NCBI GenBank assembly: GCA_951801955.1
Contig: CATOOV010000003.1
Coordinates: forward strand, 47,841-111,840
Source: an uncultured Lachnospiraceae bacterium
GTDB lineage: Bacteria > Bacillota > Clostridia > Lachnospirales > Lachnospiraceae
Direction: 5' to 3'
DNA length: 64,000 nt
Program-made: the position numbers and the translations under genes
In this document: in pieces, positions 17,645 through 25,397 of the stretch
Layout of the letters: every line of letters begins with the position of its first letter
How positions within the stretch are numbered: position 1 is the first letter of the stretch
The notes under the pieces: model-generated
What the model was told of the DNA's origin: nothing
Database searches by the model: none
What the model saw: the letters and a program-made list of their open reading frames with translations, nothing else

Positions 17645-18772
17645 TCATATCTCATTCTTCTCAATTTCTTCTTTTATTTGTTTCAAACACGCAATTAATT
17701 TCTTATTTTCTTCCCTGGTGCGTACTGCAATCCGATACCACCCTTCCGAAAGTCCTGGAAAATTGCTGCAGTTTCGAATCAGAATCTTATATCTCATTAG
17801 TTCCTGGTCCAACTTTGGAATGCTGCGGAAAAAGATAAAGTTCGCCGCATGTCCATATAGTTCAATAAAAAATTGACTGCTTTCTAAGCTTCCCTGTACG
17901 CTTCTTTTTTCCAGGTTTCCCCTATCCTCTCCTCTTGGCAAAAAAATAGAAAGCTGTTCTAACAAAAACTGCTTTTCCCTCGTCACTGCCTGTCTGGTTT
18001 TTTCTAAAAATAAAGGTTCTCCTGCGGCTGCAATCCCTGCTTCCTGCGCAGGAACAGATACATTCCAGGGCTGTGTCACGGCATGCATCCGTTCCAGGAT
18101 TTGAGGATTGTTACACAGCCCATACCCCAGCCGGAGCCCTGGAATTGCAAAAGTCTTTGTAAAGGCTTTTACAATAAATAAAAGTTTTGAAGCCTTCAAA
18201 TACCTTTTCATAGACTGGTTCTTTTCCTTCTGTTCCACAAAATCAAAAAAACATTCATCCACCACCAGAAGGATACCGTTCTGTTCACACTGAAAAAGCA
18301 GCCTTCTTAACAGGTCTTGCCTTGTCAATGTCCCCGTGGGATTGTTCGGATTACAGAGGAATAACATATCAATTGTCGGATCTAACTTTTTGGGAATCTC
18401 CCTGATCTGAAATCCGTATCCTTCCCTCAATGTTTCATAAACCACTTCACACCCCACACTTCGCAAAGCCTGCTCATACTCCTGGAAGGTAGGGGCAAAC
18501 ACCATGGCTTTTTTCGGCTTTTCTGCCAACGCCAAGGAAAAAATCACCTCTGCCGCGCCATTGCCGCAGACAACCTGCCCTGCTTGTGTCTGTTCCAGCG
18601 ATGCAATTGCCTGCCGCAGCCGTTTACAGTCCGCCTGCGGGTAATGGCAAATCCCATCCATCGCAGATTTTGCGGCTTCCACCACAGATTTGGGTGCGCC
18701 AAGAAAATTGATATTTGCAGAAAAATCTATCATATTGGGATGGCTGTACACATCCCCTCCATGTAAATACAT
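17645..18772 (-). CDS. cobD: L-threonine-O-3-phosphate decarboxylase
   Basis: 375 residues, a fold type I pyridoxal-phosphate enzyme of the histidinol-phosphate aminotransferase group. It starts HGGDVYSHPNMIDFSANIN, the signature that separates CobD from HisC. It also shows CNPNNPTG, LLVVDECFFDF, and VKAFTKTFAIPGLRLGY with the cofactor lysine near residue 215. It makes (R)-1-amino-2-propanol phosphate, the linker between corrin ring and nucleotide loop. AGGAGG is 11 bases before the ATG. It is directly downstream of cbiB, the enzyme that uses its product. Confidence 0.94.
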   Translation of the reverse strand: MYLHGGDVYSHPNMIDFSANINFLGAPKSVVEAAKSAMDGICHYPQADCKRLRQAIASLEQTQAGQVVCGNGAAEVIFSLALAEKPKKAMVFAPTFQEYEQALRSVGCEVVYETLREGYGFQIREIPKKLDPTIDMLFLCNPNNPTGTLTRQDLLRRLLFQCEQNGILLVVDECFFDFVEQKEKNQSMKRYLKASKLLFIVKAFTKTFAIPGLRLGYGLCNNPQILERMHAVTQPWNVSVPAQEAGIAAAGEPLFLEKTRQAVTREKQFLLEQLSIFLPRGEDRGNLEKRSVQGSLESSQFFIELYGHAANFIFFRSIPKLDQELMRYKILIRNCSNFPGLSEGWYRIAVRTREENKKLIACLKQIKEEIEKNEI

Positions 18773-18805
18773 GAATATGAAATCCTCCTATCATTGTTCC
18801 CGATT

Positions 18806-19789
18806 CTACAGGCAACACAAAATCACCCCGCATTTGCCTACCAGTACCACCGTCCCTGTCAAAAATAAAGTACCATACATCAAACGGTTACTCCTCTTGA
18901 TATCCCCAATCTCGATTGAACGGATATCGTCCCCAATGGTTGGCTTTGTATGCTTCTTTCCAAAATACCATGCGTCCCCTGCAAGCTGTACCCGTAAGGC
19001 TCCCGCCATCACCGACTCAGTCTGGGCAGAATTGGGACTCTCATGACTCCTGCGGTCTCGAAGGAACACCCGCAAGGCACCCTGCATGTCCATCCCACAA
19101 AACCCACAGGCAGCAATCATCATAATAGCGCTGACCCTTGCAGGAACGATATTGGCAAAATCGTCCAACTTTGCCGCCGCTGTTCCAAAATACTGATATT
19201 TTTCGTTCTTATATCCCACCATAGAATCCATGGTATTGATGGATTTGTAAAAAAAACCTCCCACAGCGCCAAAAAATAACATAAATAGCAATGGGGCTAC
19301 CACACCATCAGAGGTATTTTCTGCAACAGTCTCTACTGCTGCTTTCACAACGCCTGCTTCATCCAGCTTTTGTGTGTCCCTCCCCACAATCATAGAGACG
19401 GCATTCCTCCCTGCATGTAATCCTTGCTGTTCCAAGGCATATCCCACGTTCATGCTTTCTGTTCTCAATGATTTTGCCGCTAACATTGACGCACACATTA
19501 CCGTTTCTGCCAAAATACCCATTACTGCATGAACATTATAACACAAAATCAAAAACAATGCTGGAAATAGTGTTGATATGGAAACAACCAACACAGCAAG
19601 CAGACATCCACCCATACGCTCTCCCATTTTTGTCTTTGGAAACACACCACGCAGAAAATTTTCCAGATTCGTAATCAGCCACCCAATTGCCATTACAGGA
19701 TGATACCAGCCTTTGGGATCTCCAATCAGGAGATCCAGCAAAATCCCCAGAAATAAAGAAATCGTAGAATTAATTACCACATACATCAT
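18806..19789 (-). CDS. cbiB: Adenosylcobinamide-phosphate synthase
   Basis: About 327 residues, an integral membrane protein that joins aminopropanol phosphate to adenosylcobyric acid. Motifs: LLIGDPKGWYHPVMAIGWLI near the start, AAVETVAENTSDGVVAPL, MVGYKNEKYQYFG, and RRSHESPNSAQTESVMAGAL. The ATG at 19789 is chosen because it overlaps the stop of a 27-codon upstream ORF as ATGA and has little ribosome binding site of its own; an in-frame TTG at 19810 is the alternative. Its neighbours are the small alarmone synthetase upstream and cobD downstream. Confidence 0.94.
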   Translation of the reverse strand: MMYVVINSTISLFLGILLDLLIGDPKGWYHPVMAIGWLITNLENFLRGVFPKTKMGERMGGCLLAVLVVSISTLFPALFLILCYNVHAVMGILAETVMCASMLAAKSLRTESMNVGYALEQQGLHAGRNAVSMIVGRDTQKLDEAGVVKAAVETVAENTSDGVVAPLLFMLFFGAVGGFFYKSINTMDSMVGYKNEKYQYFGTAAAKLDDFANIVPARVSAIMMIAACGFCGMDMQGALRVFLRDRRSHESPNSAQTESVMAGALRVQLAGDAWYFGKKHTKPTIGDDIRSIEIGDIKRSNRLMYGTLFLTGTVVLVGKCGVILCCL

Positions 19790-19869
19790 CTTTGTGCACA
19801 GGAAATACAAAGTAATTTTATTCTACCTGCTTTCTCTTTTTGTATTTTTTGTCTCTCAAAATCGTTCAT
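19786..19869 (-). CDS. Possible 27-residue leader or coupling ORF before cbiB
   Basis: Short frame opening with ATG at 19869 behind a GGGGTGA ribosome binding site, reading MNDFERQKIQKEKAG followed by a CISC dicysteine motif near the end. Its TGA overlaps the cbiB ATG by four bases (ATGA), and cbiB otherwise lacks a clear ribosome binding site. It starts 13 bases after the alarmone synthetase stop. It fits a translational coupling ORF or a tiny protein. It is too short to assign by family, and it could be chance. Confidence 0.45.
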   Translation of the reverse strand: MNDFERQKIQKEKAGRIKLLCISCAQR

Positions 19870-19882
19870 CCTGTACTCACCC

Positions 19883-20503
19883 CTATACCGCTTTTTGTTG
19901 ATTTTGGCATTGTTTTTTTTCACTGTGTATCTCAAACCTGCTTTCGATTTCCACCAGCATATCTGCATAGTTCCTTAATTCTGTCGCAATATTATCCCTG
20001 TCATCCCGCTCCATCTTATAGAGAATCCGATGCTCCATGCTTGCCCAGAAATCCATGGACATCGTGCGAAATTGGATTTCCACCGGAAAATATTCCATTC
20101 CGTCCAGACAATACACAGGGACTCCTAAAATCACATGGTAACTGCGATAGCCATTGGGTTTTGGCTTCCTCACATAATCGCTTTCCCGTACCACAATCAA
20201 ATCTGCCTGCCGCTTTAGGGCATCCACCAGATTATATATATCATCCACAAAATAACAAATCACCCGAACCCCTGCAATATCCTGCAAATAATCTTTGGCA
20301 TTCATTACTGTGGGTTCTTTCTTTTTTTTCTTTAATTTATCTTCCAAACTTGCCTTCTTTTTTATTCTGCTTTGAATATTATGGATGGGCTGGCCAGCCG
20401 AAACCCCATACAAGTTATGCTTTAGCACATGAAGCCTGGCAAGCATTACCTCCTTTGCATCCTCATAGGGCTGAATAAAAGTATAGTATTCTTCATCCGT
20501 CAT
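19883..20503 (-). CDS. Small alarmone synthetase (RelQ/YjbM-type GTP pyrophosphokinase)
   Basis: 206 residues, the size of single-domain (p)ppGpp synthetases, with no hydrolase or regulatory domains. RelA_SpoT synthetase motifs: DIAGVRVICYFVDDIYNL, RKPKPNGYRSYHVIL, VEIQFRTMSMDFWASMEH. It transfers pyrophosphate from ATP to GDP or GTP in the cytoplasm. A lysine-rich stretch (RIKKKASLEDKLKKKKK) precedes the core. AGGAGG lies before the ATG at 20503. It is the first gene of the run leading into cbiB, separated only by the short 27-codon ORF, so stress signalling and cobinamide synthesis may share a transcript. Confidence 0.92.
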   Translation of the reverse strand: MTDEEYYTFIQPYEDAKEVMLARLHVLKHNLYGVSAGQPIHNIQSRIKKKASLEDKLKKKKKEPTVMNAKDYLQDIAGVRVICYFVDDIYNLVDALKRQADLIVVRESDYVRKPKPNGYRSYHVILGVPVYCLDGMEYFPVEIQFRTMSMDFWASMEHRILYKMERDDRDNIATELRNYADMLVEIESRFEIHSEKKQCQNQQKAV

Positions 20504-20552
20504 TCGCCGTTTATCCTCCTATCAAGCAAAATCTTGCTTTTTCTCTTTACTC

Positions 20553-20818
20553 TTTCACTTACGGGCAGTCGCCCCTTGCACTGCTCTCCCTTTCCTTCGG
20601 GCTGTTCCTCCCTCGCCAAATGGGTAATTTTTCCTTCGCAGTGCCTCGTGAAAGAACTTTCCGTTGCTTTCACTCACGGGCAGTCGCCTCTTTGCACTGC
20701 TCTCCCTTTCCTTCGGGCAGAGCCTCGAAAATCAAAGATTTTCGAGGTCGCTTCGCTCGTCAAATGGGTAAAAGCTTTTTTGCTGATGCAAGCATCGCAA
20801 AAAAGCTTTTACCCATTT
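20553..20818. repeat. Spacer with imperfect tandem repeat and two strong palindromes
   Basis: A unit of about 50 bases (20553-20602, containing ACGGGCAGTCGCC and CCCTTTCCTTCGGGC) recurs at 20668-20718, about 115 bases apart. Both copies are followed by CAAATGGGTAA. Within the second unit is a perfect 11-base palindrome with a 3-base loop (CCTCGAAAATC, 20723-20747). Next comes a hairpin at 20762-20818 with a stem of about 27 base pairs and one bulge (AAATGGGTAAAAGC outer arm). No T-tract follows. It occupies the gap between the alarmone synthetase start and the histidine kinase end and could act as a transcript-end structure or an extragenic palindromic repeat. Confidence 0.8.
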
Positions 20819-20979
20819 TCCTCTGCCCTATTCGAACATTATACCAGATTTTGGGTGAAAAACTATAAATTTTTCTTGTATAAACTATAAAAAAAATGTA
20901 AAATTCTATTTCCTGCCCTGATCTGATTCTGGTACTTCTATTACTCAGGCGGTTAAATATCACAATAGAATTACACTGA

Positions 20980-21117
20980 ACAAATTTCATATGCACGGCA
21001 AAAGATCGAGCTGTAACAAGTGCTACAGCGATTGATAATGGTCTGCCCTCTTTATGGGGTACAACGCAGCAGATGGAGATTCGGGCAAGTAAAATGTTGC
21101 AATATTCAGCTGTCTGA
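20980..21117 (+). pseudogene. Possible gene fragment of unknown origin
   Basis: A stop-to-stop frame on the plus strand of 45 codons with protein-like composition (AKDRAVTSATAIDNGLPS, then LWGTTQQMEIRASKML) and no plausible start or ribosome binding site. It is not recognised. It may be the tail of a lost gene; chance is not excluded. The rest of 20819-21125 shows no other feature. Confidence 0.25.
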
Positions 21118-21125
21118 GTAATATA

Positions 21126-22046
21126 TCACTTCTGCTCAATCAATGGAAAACAGACTTCCACTATAAAATATCCTTTTTTCAGATATGCCTGGATGCTTCC
21201 TCCCATCTGGATTGTAAACTCTTTGGCTATGGCAAGCCCAAGCCCTGTTGTCCTGCGGCCTCTGGATTGGTCGGTAGTGTAAAACCGCTCAAAAATCCGC
21301 TCCAGATCCTTTTTATCAATGCAGTCTGTCTCATTGGCAATACAAATCACGGCATGACCGTTTTTGGATTCCACAGAAAAGTAGTATTTTCCCATGCCAT
21401 GCACCAATGCATTTTTGATAAGATTTTCCAGAATCCTTGAAAAAGCATGTTTGTCCCCCTGAATATACATCGCCCTTGGTGCAATTTCAATTATTGGCTC
21501 CTGCCCCTGTGTGGAAAAATCCTCATAAAACATGGAAATAATCTCTGCAAACAGATTTCCCACATGGAATTTTTCCATATGCAGACAGATTTCTCCTGCT
21601 TCCAGCCTTGCATATTCAAAAAGCTGATTCAACATACAATTTAATTCTTCCAGCCTGCGTTCCACGACCCTTAAATATTCCGCTTTCTTCTCTGGAGAGG
21701 CATCAGACTTCTTTAAAATCTGGATATATCCCTTAATTGAGGTCAAAGGCGTACGGATATCATGGGAAATGCTGGTAATGCTTTCCCGATAACTTTGATT
21801 GGTTCTTTGAAGGCTTCGGACCTCGCCCCTTAATTTTTCCAGCACCCGGTTCAAACAGCGGATGACTTCTTTTGTTTTTCCCACAGCACAAACAGAGGTC
21901 AGCAAAAAATTACTGTCCTCTGTTTCCAGAAATAATAACTGTTTCCTGATATGGTCAATCTGTTTTTTGTAACACCAGGCACGGATCAGTAATATCCCCA
22001 TGCCTGCGGCAAAAAATATCGCCAATATCCCTAAGATTTGTTCCAT
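21126..22046 (-). CDS. Sensor histidine kinase with a single membrane segment
   Basis: 306 residues. One N-terminal membrane helix (about 4-24, ILGILAIFFAAGMGILLIRAW), then a coiled linker, the HisKA domain with SISHDIRTPLTSIKGYI (phosphorylated His near residue 95), and HATPase_c boxes: N box ENLIKNALVHG, G1 near CIANETDCID, F box IFERFYT, G2 TTGLGLAIAKEF. There is no extracellular sensor domain, so the stimulus probably comes through the linked transporter or the membrane. It is the last gene of a set ordered response regulator, ABC ATPase, ABC permease, kinase, 27 bases after the permease. Confidence 0.92.
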   Translation of the reverse strand: MEQILGILAIFFAAGMGILLIRAWCYKKQIDHIRKQLLFLETEDSNFLLTSVCAVGKTKEVIRCLNRVLEKLRGEVRSLQRTNQSYRESITSISHDIRTPLTSIKGYIQILKKSDASPEKKAEYLRVVERRLEELNCMLNQLFEYARLEAGEICLHMEKFHVGNLFAEIISMFYEDFSTQGQEPIIEIAPRAMYIQGDKHAFSRILENLIKNALVHGMGKYYFSVESKNGHAVICIANETDCIDKKDLERIFERFYTTDQSRGRRTTGLGLAIAKEFTIQMGGSIQAYLKKGYFIVEVCFPLIEQK

Positions 22047-22073
22047 ATTCCTCGTCTTCTCCGATGAGATAAA

Positions 22074-22913
22074 TTACTTGATATCTGCCTTTGTAAAATG
22101 GACTGCCCCAAGCATTACCGCAAGGAAAAACCAAACGACCGATACCAGCACGCCCCGTACTAAAAATTCTGTCTCAAACTCTGTCAACGGACATTTTGGG
22201 ATAAGATTCAAGATCCAATAATCGGACGGTTTAAAGTCAATCTTATGGCACATAAGATCCAAAACTTCTGTAAGGGTAGTGGAAAATAAAAGGATGCCGA
22301 TACTCACGGCAATCCCTGCCGCAAGGTTTCTGGTAAATTCTCCTATCATTACAAAAAATCCTGTAATTGTAATCCCAAACATCAATTGTAATCCTGCATA
22401 AGTTGCTACGTCCTTCCATATAGTCAGTGACAACCCCTTAGATCCCAAAAAAGGAATTCCTATTAGTATACTTACCGCACTTACCACAATCTGGAATATC
22501 ACTGACAACACAATGCTCGACAACAATTTGCTGAAAAAAACAATCCTCCTGGAATACCCTTTTCCTACCAGGTTTTTTATAGCTCCTGCATGATATTCCC
22601 GTATCACAAACATATTTACAAGAACGGCAAGAATCAGTCCCACAAAATGCCCTCCAAACATCTGCTGCAGTACGCCTTCAATACCAATTTGTTCCATCAT
22701 GGAGTCAGATTTACCATCTTCCTGTACACTCCCACCACTTTCATATACGGCAATTCCGCCTGTGCCATTGGCAAGTTCTCCCTGATTAATTTTATCAATC
22801 ATATAGAGGGAACCATAGAGCAGCAATACAATTGCTACTGCCACCAAGATGCCCACAAACAGTGATTTCCCTTTTCTCAATTTGTAAGCTTCCCCACCCA
22901 GCAAATTAAGCAT
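22074..22913 (-). CDS. ABC-2 type transporter permease
   Basis: 279 residues from the ATG at 22913 (GGAGGTG upstream; overlaps the ATPase stop by 8 bases). Six hydrophobic segments are visible, the first at about 18-38 (LFVGILVAVAIVLLLYGSLYM). A polar, glycine-rich outer loop (about 45-90) comes before segment two. The layout, with a cytoplasmic KLRKGK tag before the first helix, is that of single-permease lantibiotic/bacitracin-type immunity exporters (LtnE/SpaE-like). It pairs with the ATPase gene immediately upstream. The substrate is unknown; removal of a peptide antibiotic is likely by context. Confidence 0.85.
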   Translation of the reverse strand: MLNLLGGEAYKLRKGKSLFVGILVAVAIVLLLYGSLYMIDKINQGELANGTGGIAVYESGGSVQEDGKSDSMMEQIGIEGVLQQMFGGHFVGLILAVLVNMFVIREYHAGAIKNLVGKGYSRRIVFFSKLLSSIVLSVIFQIVVSAVSILIGIPFLGSKGLSLTIWKDVATYAGLQLMFGITITGFFVMIGEFTRNLAAGIAVSIGILLFSTTLTEVLDLMCHKIDFKPSDYWILNLIPKCPLTEFETEFLVRGVLVSVVWFFLAVMLGAVHFTKADIK

Positions 22914-23817
22914 GTGTTTCACCTCCCAGCAAATCCATAAAATACCCTTCCAAATCTTGCCCTGCAAGATAACTTTCCTTGAGATTAATGCCCCCTTGAA
23001 TCAATTCCCGGTTCAGCACCCAAGAAGCGTCCAGACTTTCAAACACCCGAATCAGATTATTTTCTGGCACATCATAGCTGGTAATATGGCATTTGTCTTC
23101 TAAAATTGCAACGGCACGCGCTACATCATCCACCACCAGTTTCTGGCACCTTCTGCACCTTGCTTTCAGTTCCTCTGCCGGAAATTCCTCAATCAATGCG
23201 CCATCTTTGATAATTCCATAGTTGGTAGCTATTTTTGACAATTCTCCTAAAATATGGCTGGATATCAATATGGTAATCTGTTTTTCCTGGTTGAGTTTTA
23301 ACAATAAATCCCTGATTTCTTTAATCCCTTCTGGATCCAGCCCGTTAATGGGTTCATCTAAAATTAAAAAATCTGGATTTCGAAACAAAGCAATGGCAAT
23401 TCCCATTCTCTGTTTCATGCCTAGGGAAAAGTTTTTCACCTTTTTCTTTCCTGCCTGGGACAAGCCTACAAATTCCAAAATTTCATCCACGGCATTTTTT
23501 TCTGTGATTCCATAATTCCGGCGTATAATCTCCATATTATCTCGCGCTGTCATTGTTTCATAAAGACCTGGCTGTTCAATCAGTGTACCAATGCGCACCC
23601 GCTGCTTTTCCAACTCTTTCGAACCAAACAATTCCATCTGCCCTTCTGCTGGAGCAGCAAGCCCTGCCACTATACGCATAAAGGTTGTCTTCCCCGCCCC
23701 GTTTTTCCCAATAAACCCATAGATATTTCCTTTTTCTACATGCATACTGACATGGTCTACCACAGTATGTTTTCCATATATCTTGGAAATTCCTTCTGTC
23801 TTCAATACATAATCCAT
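22906..23817 (-). CDS. ABC transporter ATP-binding protein (bacitracin/lantibiotic-export type)
   Basis: 303 residues. Walker A GKNGAGKTT, Q-loop LIEQPGLYETMT, signature FSLGMKQRMGIA, Walker B FLILDEPINGLDPEG and H-loop ISSHILGE are all intact in the first 215 residues. The C-terminal 90 residues (RCRRCQKLVVDD onward) are the accessory domain typical of BcrA/SpaF-like exporters. It energises the permease encoded next. AGGAGG lies before the ATG at 23817. A spacer of about 214 bases separates it from the response regulator and holds the tandem 11-base repeat described separately. Confidence 0.93.
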   Translation of the reverse strand: MDYVLKTEGISKIYGKHTVVDHVSMHVEKGNIYGFIGKNGAGKTTFMRIVAGLAAPAEGQMELFGSKELEKQRVRIGTLIEQPGLYETMTARDNMEIIRRNYGITEKNAVDEILEFVGLSQAGKKKVKNFSLGMKQRMGIAIALFRNPDFLILDEPINGLDPEGIKEIRDLLLKLNQEKQITILISSHILGELSKIATNYGIIKDGALIEEFPAEELKARCRRCQKLVVDDVARAVAILEDKCHITSYDVPENNLIRVFESLDASWVLNRELIQGGINLKESYLAGQDLEGYFMDLLGGETHA

Positions 23818-24000
23818 ACATTTCCTCCTAGTTTCTTACCTTCCTATTCCAAACAGCACATGTCTGTATGGCTGCTTGCCAGGCTCCCTGTACGCTGGTC
23901 TGTCCGGTTGTTTTTCCGGCTCTTTGTCCCATCGTTTCCCTGTCTGCCTTTTCTTTTTTACAAATACAGTTTAACAATGGATTTTTTAGAAACTTTAGGA

Positions 24001-24022
24001 AAAGTATAAAGAAAGTATAAAG
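24001..24022 (-). promoter_or_regulatory. Perfect 11-base tandem direct repeat, likely response-regulator operator
   Basis: AAAGTATAAAG occurs twice back to back (24001-24011 and 24012-24022) just downstream of the response regulator stop and upstream of the ABC genes. Direct repeats spaced 10-11 bases are the usual binding pattern of OmpR-type regulators on one face of the helix. A possible -35/-10 region (TTGTTA, TATTTG) lies about 25-50 bases further downstream. It probably lets the regulator drive the exporter genes. Confidence 0.55.
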
Positions 24023-24031
24023 ATTTTGGTT

Positions 24032-24730
24032 TTATTTCATCTTAAATCCAATGCCCCAGACAGTCTGTATGTAAGTTTCCTCTGGACAGACTTTCGACAA
24101 TTTTTGACGGATATTGCTAATATGGACGTTTACTGCGTTTTCCTCCCCCAAAAATTCTTCATTCCAGACAGATTCATAAATATTGCTTTTCGTAAAAACC
24201 TTTCCCGGATGGCTCATCAAAAGCTCCAGGATCAAATATTCCCGTTTTGTCAATGAGATTTCCTGCCCCGCGGCATATACCAGGTGATTTTCCTGCTGGA
24301 TTCTTATATTTTTGTACTCTAAGATTCCATCGTTTTCTGAAGATTTTGTAATTTCCCCAAAATCCGCCCTGCGGCGCAGTACAGCTTCGATTCGTGCCAA
24401 AAGCTCCTGTGTATCAAAAGGTTTTACCAGAAAATCGTCTGCACCAGCACGCAGCAGGGCGACCCTGGTCTGCACATCATCTTTTGCAGAAGATACGATA
24501 ACTCCTGTTTTCGGATAATCCTTTTTGATCTGGGCAAGAACTTCTTCCCCGCTGATTCCTGGAAGCATAAGATCCAAAATCACAGCCTGGGGCACATGTT
24601 TTTCCATACAGAACAGTGCTTCGGTACCTGAAAATGCCTGGACTGCCCCATATCCCTGCTCTTTCAGAAGTTCTCTTAACATCTGGTTTATATCACTGTC
24701 ATCCTCCACAATCAAGATTACTGTTCTCAT
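24032..24730 (-). CDS. OmpR/PhoB-family response regulator
   Basis: 232 residues. The receiver domain (1-120) has the acidic pocket VEDDSD, the phosphorylated aspartate in AVILDLMLPGISGEE (near residue 52), the threonine/serine switch VSSAKDD and the lysine in DFLVKPFD. The C-terminal winged helix (about 135-232) has LTKREYLILELLMSHPGKVF and NVHISNIRQKL. It should be phosphorylated by the kinase at 21126-22046 and control the ABC exporter lying between them. Its ATG is 27 bases after the CobU-like gene, so it may also be read from that transcript. Confidence 0.95.
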   Translation of the reverse strand: MRTVILIVEDDSDINQMLRELLKEQGYGAVQAFSGTEALFCMEKHVPQAVILDLMLPGISGEEVLAQIKKDYPKTGVIVSSAKDDVQTRVALLRAGADDFLVKPFDTQELLARIEAVLRRRADFGEITKSSENDGILEYKNIRIQQENHLVYAAGQEISLTKREYLILELLMSHPGKVFTKSNIYESVWNEEFLGEENAVNVHISNIRQKLSKVCPEETYIQTVWGIGFKMK

Positions 24731-24757
24731 TTTTTGCTCCTTTTTGCTGGTGGTAAT

Positions 24758-25237
24758 TCACTTGATTTTCTTTGCAATCCCACAATTTACCAGATAGACC
24801 TCCTCCGCCTGCTCAGCAAGCAGGCACCCCATTCTGCCAGCAAGTTCCCGGAATTTCCGCTCAAAGGAATCCATCGGCACCACACCGCATCCAATCTGGT
24901 CAAAGGTAATAATCACGCCTGGATTTTCCAGCAGCAATTCCTTTACACACACATAGGGATCTGTTTCTTCCTTCATCAGCCTGCGAATCCAAAGATGGAA
25001 CTTTAAAATAATCTCTGCTGTTTGAAATTGTTTCAAATCCCCAGTACCTCCCTCTGCTGTCACAGGGTCTGGCAAGTGTTCCTCTGCTCCCTCTGTCCTC
25101 GCACATTCTTTCAGACGTTCCTCTGCTCCCTCTGTCCTCACAGATTCTTTCAGACGTTCCTTTTCTTGCCTGTACAAGTTCTTTGCAACCTTATGTTTTC
25201 CCTGATAAGCGCCTCCTGTAATCAAAATCATAACCAT
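24758..25237 (-). CDS. Divergent CobU-like protein with altered P-loop and internal 13-residue repeats
   Basis: 159 residues from the ATG at 25237 (AGGAAAGGGG upstream). The start reads ILITGGAYQGKHKVAKNLY: a CobU-type P-loop in which the usual GGSxSGKS has become GGAYQGKH. The C-terminal half matches CobU well (VIITFDQIGCGVVPMD, FRELAGRMGCLLAEQAEEVYLV). The middle holds two and a half copies of a 13-residue acidic repeat (RLKESVRTEGAEE type; DNA 25078-25155) instead of the histidine-bearing guanylylation segment. A full CobU is encoded nearby at 26156-26731, so this paralogue may keep only a kinase-like or structural role. It follows cobS after a hairpin-rich spacer. Confidence 0.75.
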   Translation of the reverse strand: MVMILITGGAYQGKHKVAKNLYRQEKERLKESVRTEGAEERLKECARTEGAEEHLPDPVTAEGGTGDLKQFQTAEIILKFHLWIRRLMKEETDPYVCVKELLLENPGVIITFDQIGCGVVPMDSFERKFRELAGRMGCLLAEQAEEVYLVNCGIAKKIK

Positions 25238-25254
25238 GCCCCTTTCCTGCCGCA

Positions 25255-25380
25255 GCAAGAACGCCGATGGCGTTCTTGAAACGATTGCTGCGCAATTGTG
25301 CGCGGCGCGGCAAAGTCTGCAACCCCATTCCTCCAAGAATGGAGGCAAGGGGGGTTGAGGTGGGCTTGCACACTTTGTTC
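25255..25380. repeat. Hairpin-rich dispersed repeat, copy 1
   Basis: Contains the palindrome AGAACGCC-GATG-GGCGTTCT, a GC-rich stretch (CGCAATTGTGCGCGGCGCGG), an imperfect hairpin with arms ACCCCATTCCTCC and GGAGGCAAGGGGGGT, and GTGGGCTTGCACACTTTG. The reverse complement of this series recurs, in the same order, in the spacer at 51010-51230, so it is a repeated extragenic element and not only a local terminator. Confidence 0.7.
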
Positions 25381-25397
25381 CAATTTCCCACAATCTG

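Noticed and set aside
20553..20718. CRISPR-like repeat
   Set aside because: Only two imperfect copies about 115 bases apart, with no uniform spacers and no cas genes.
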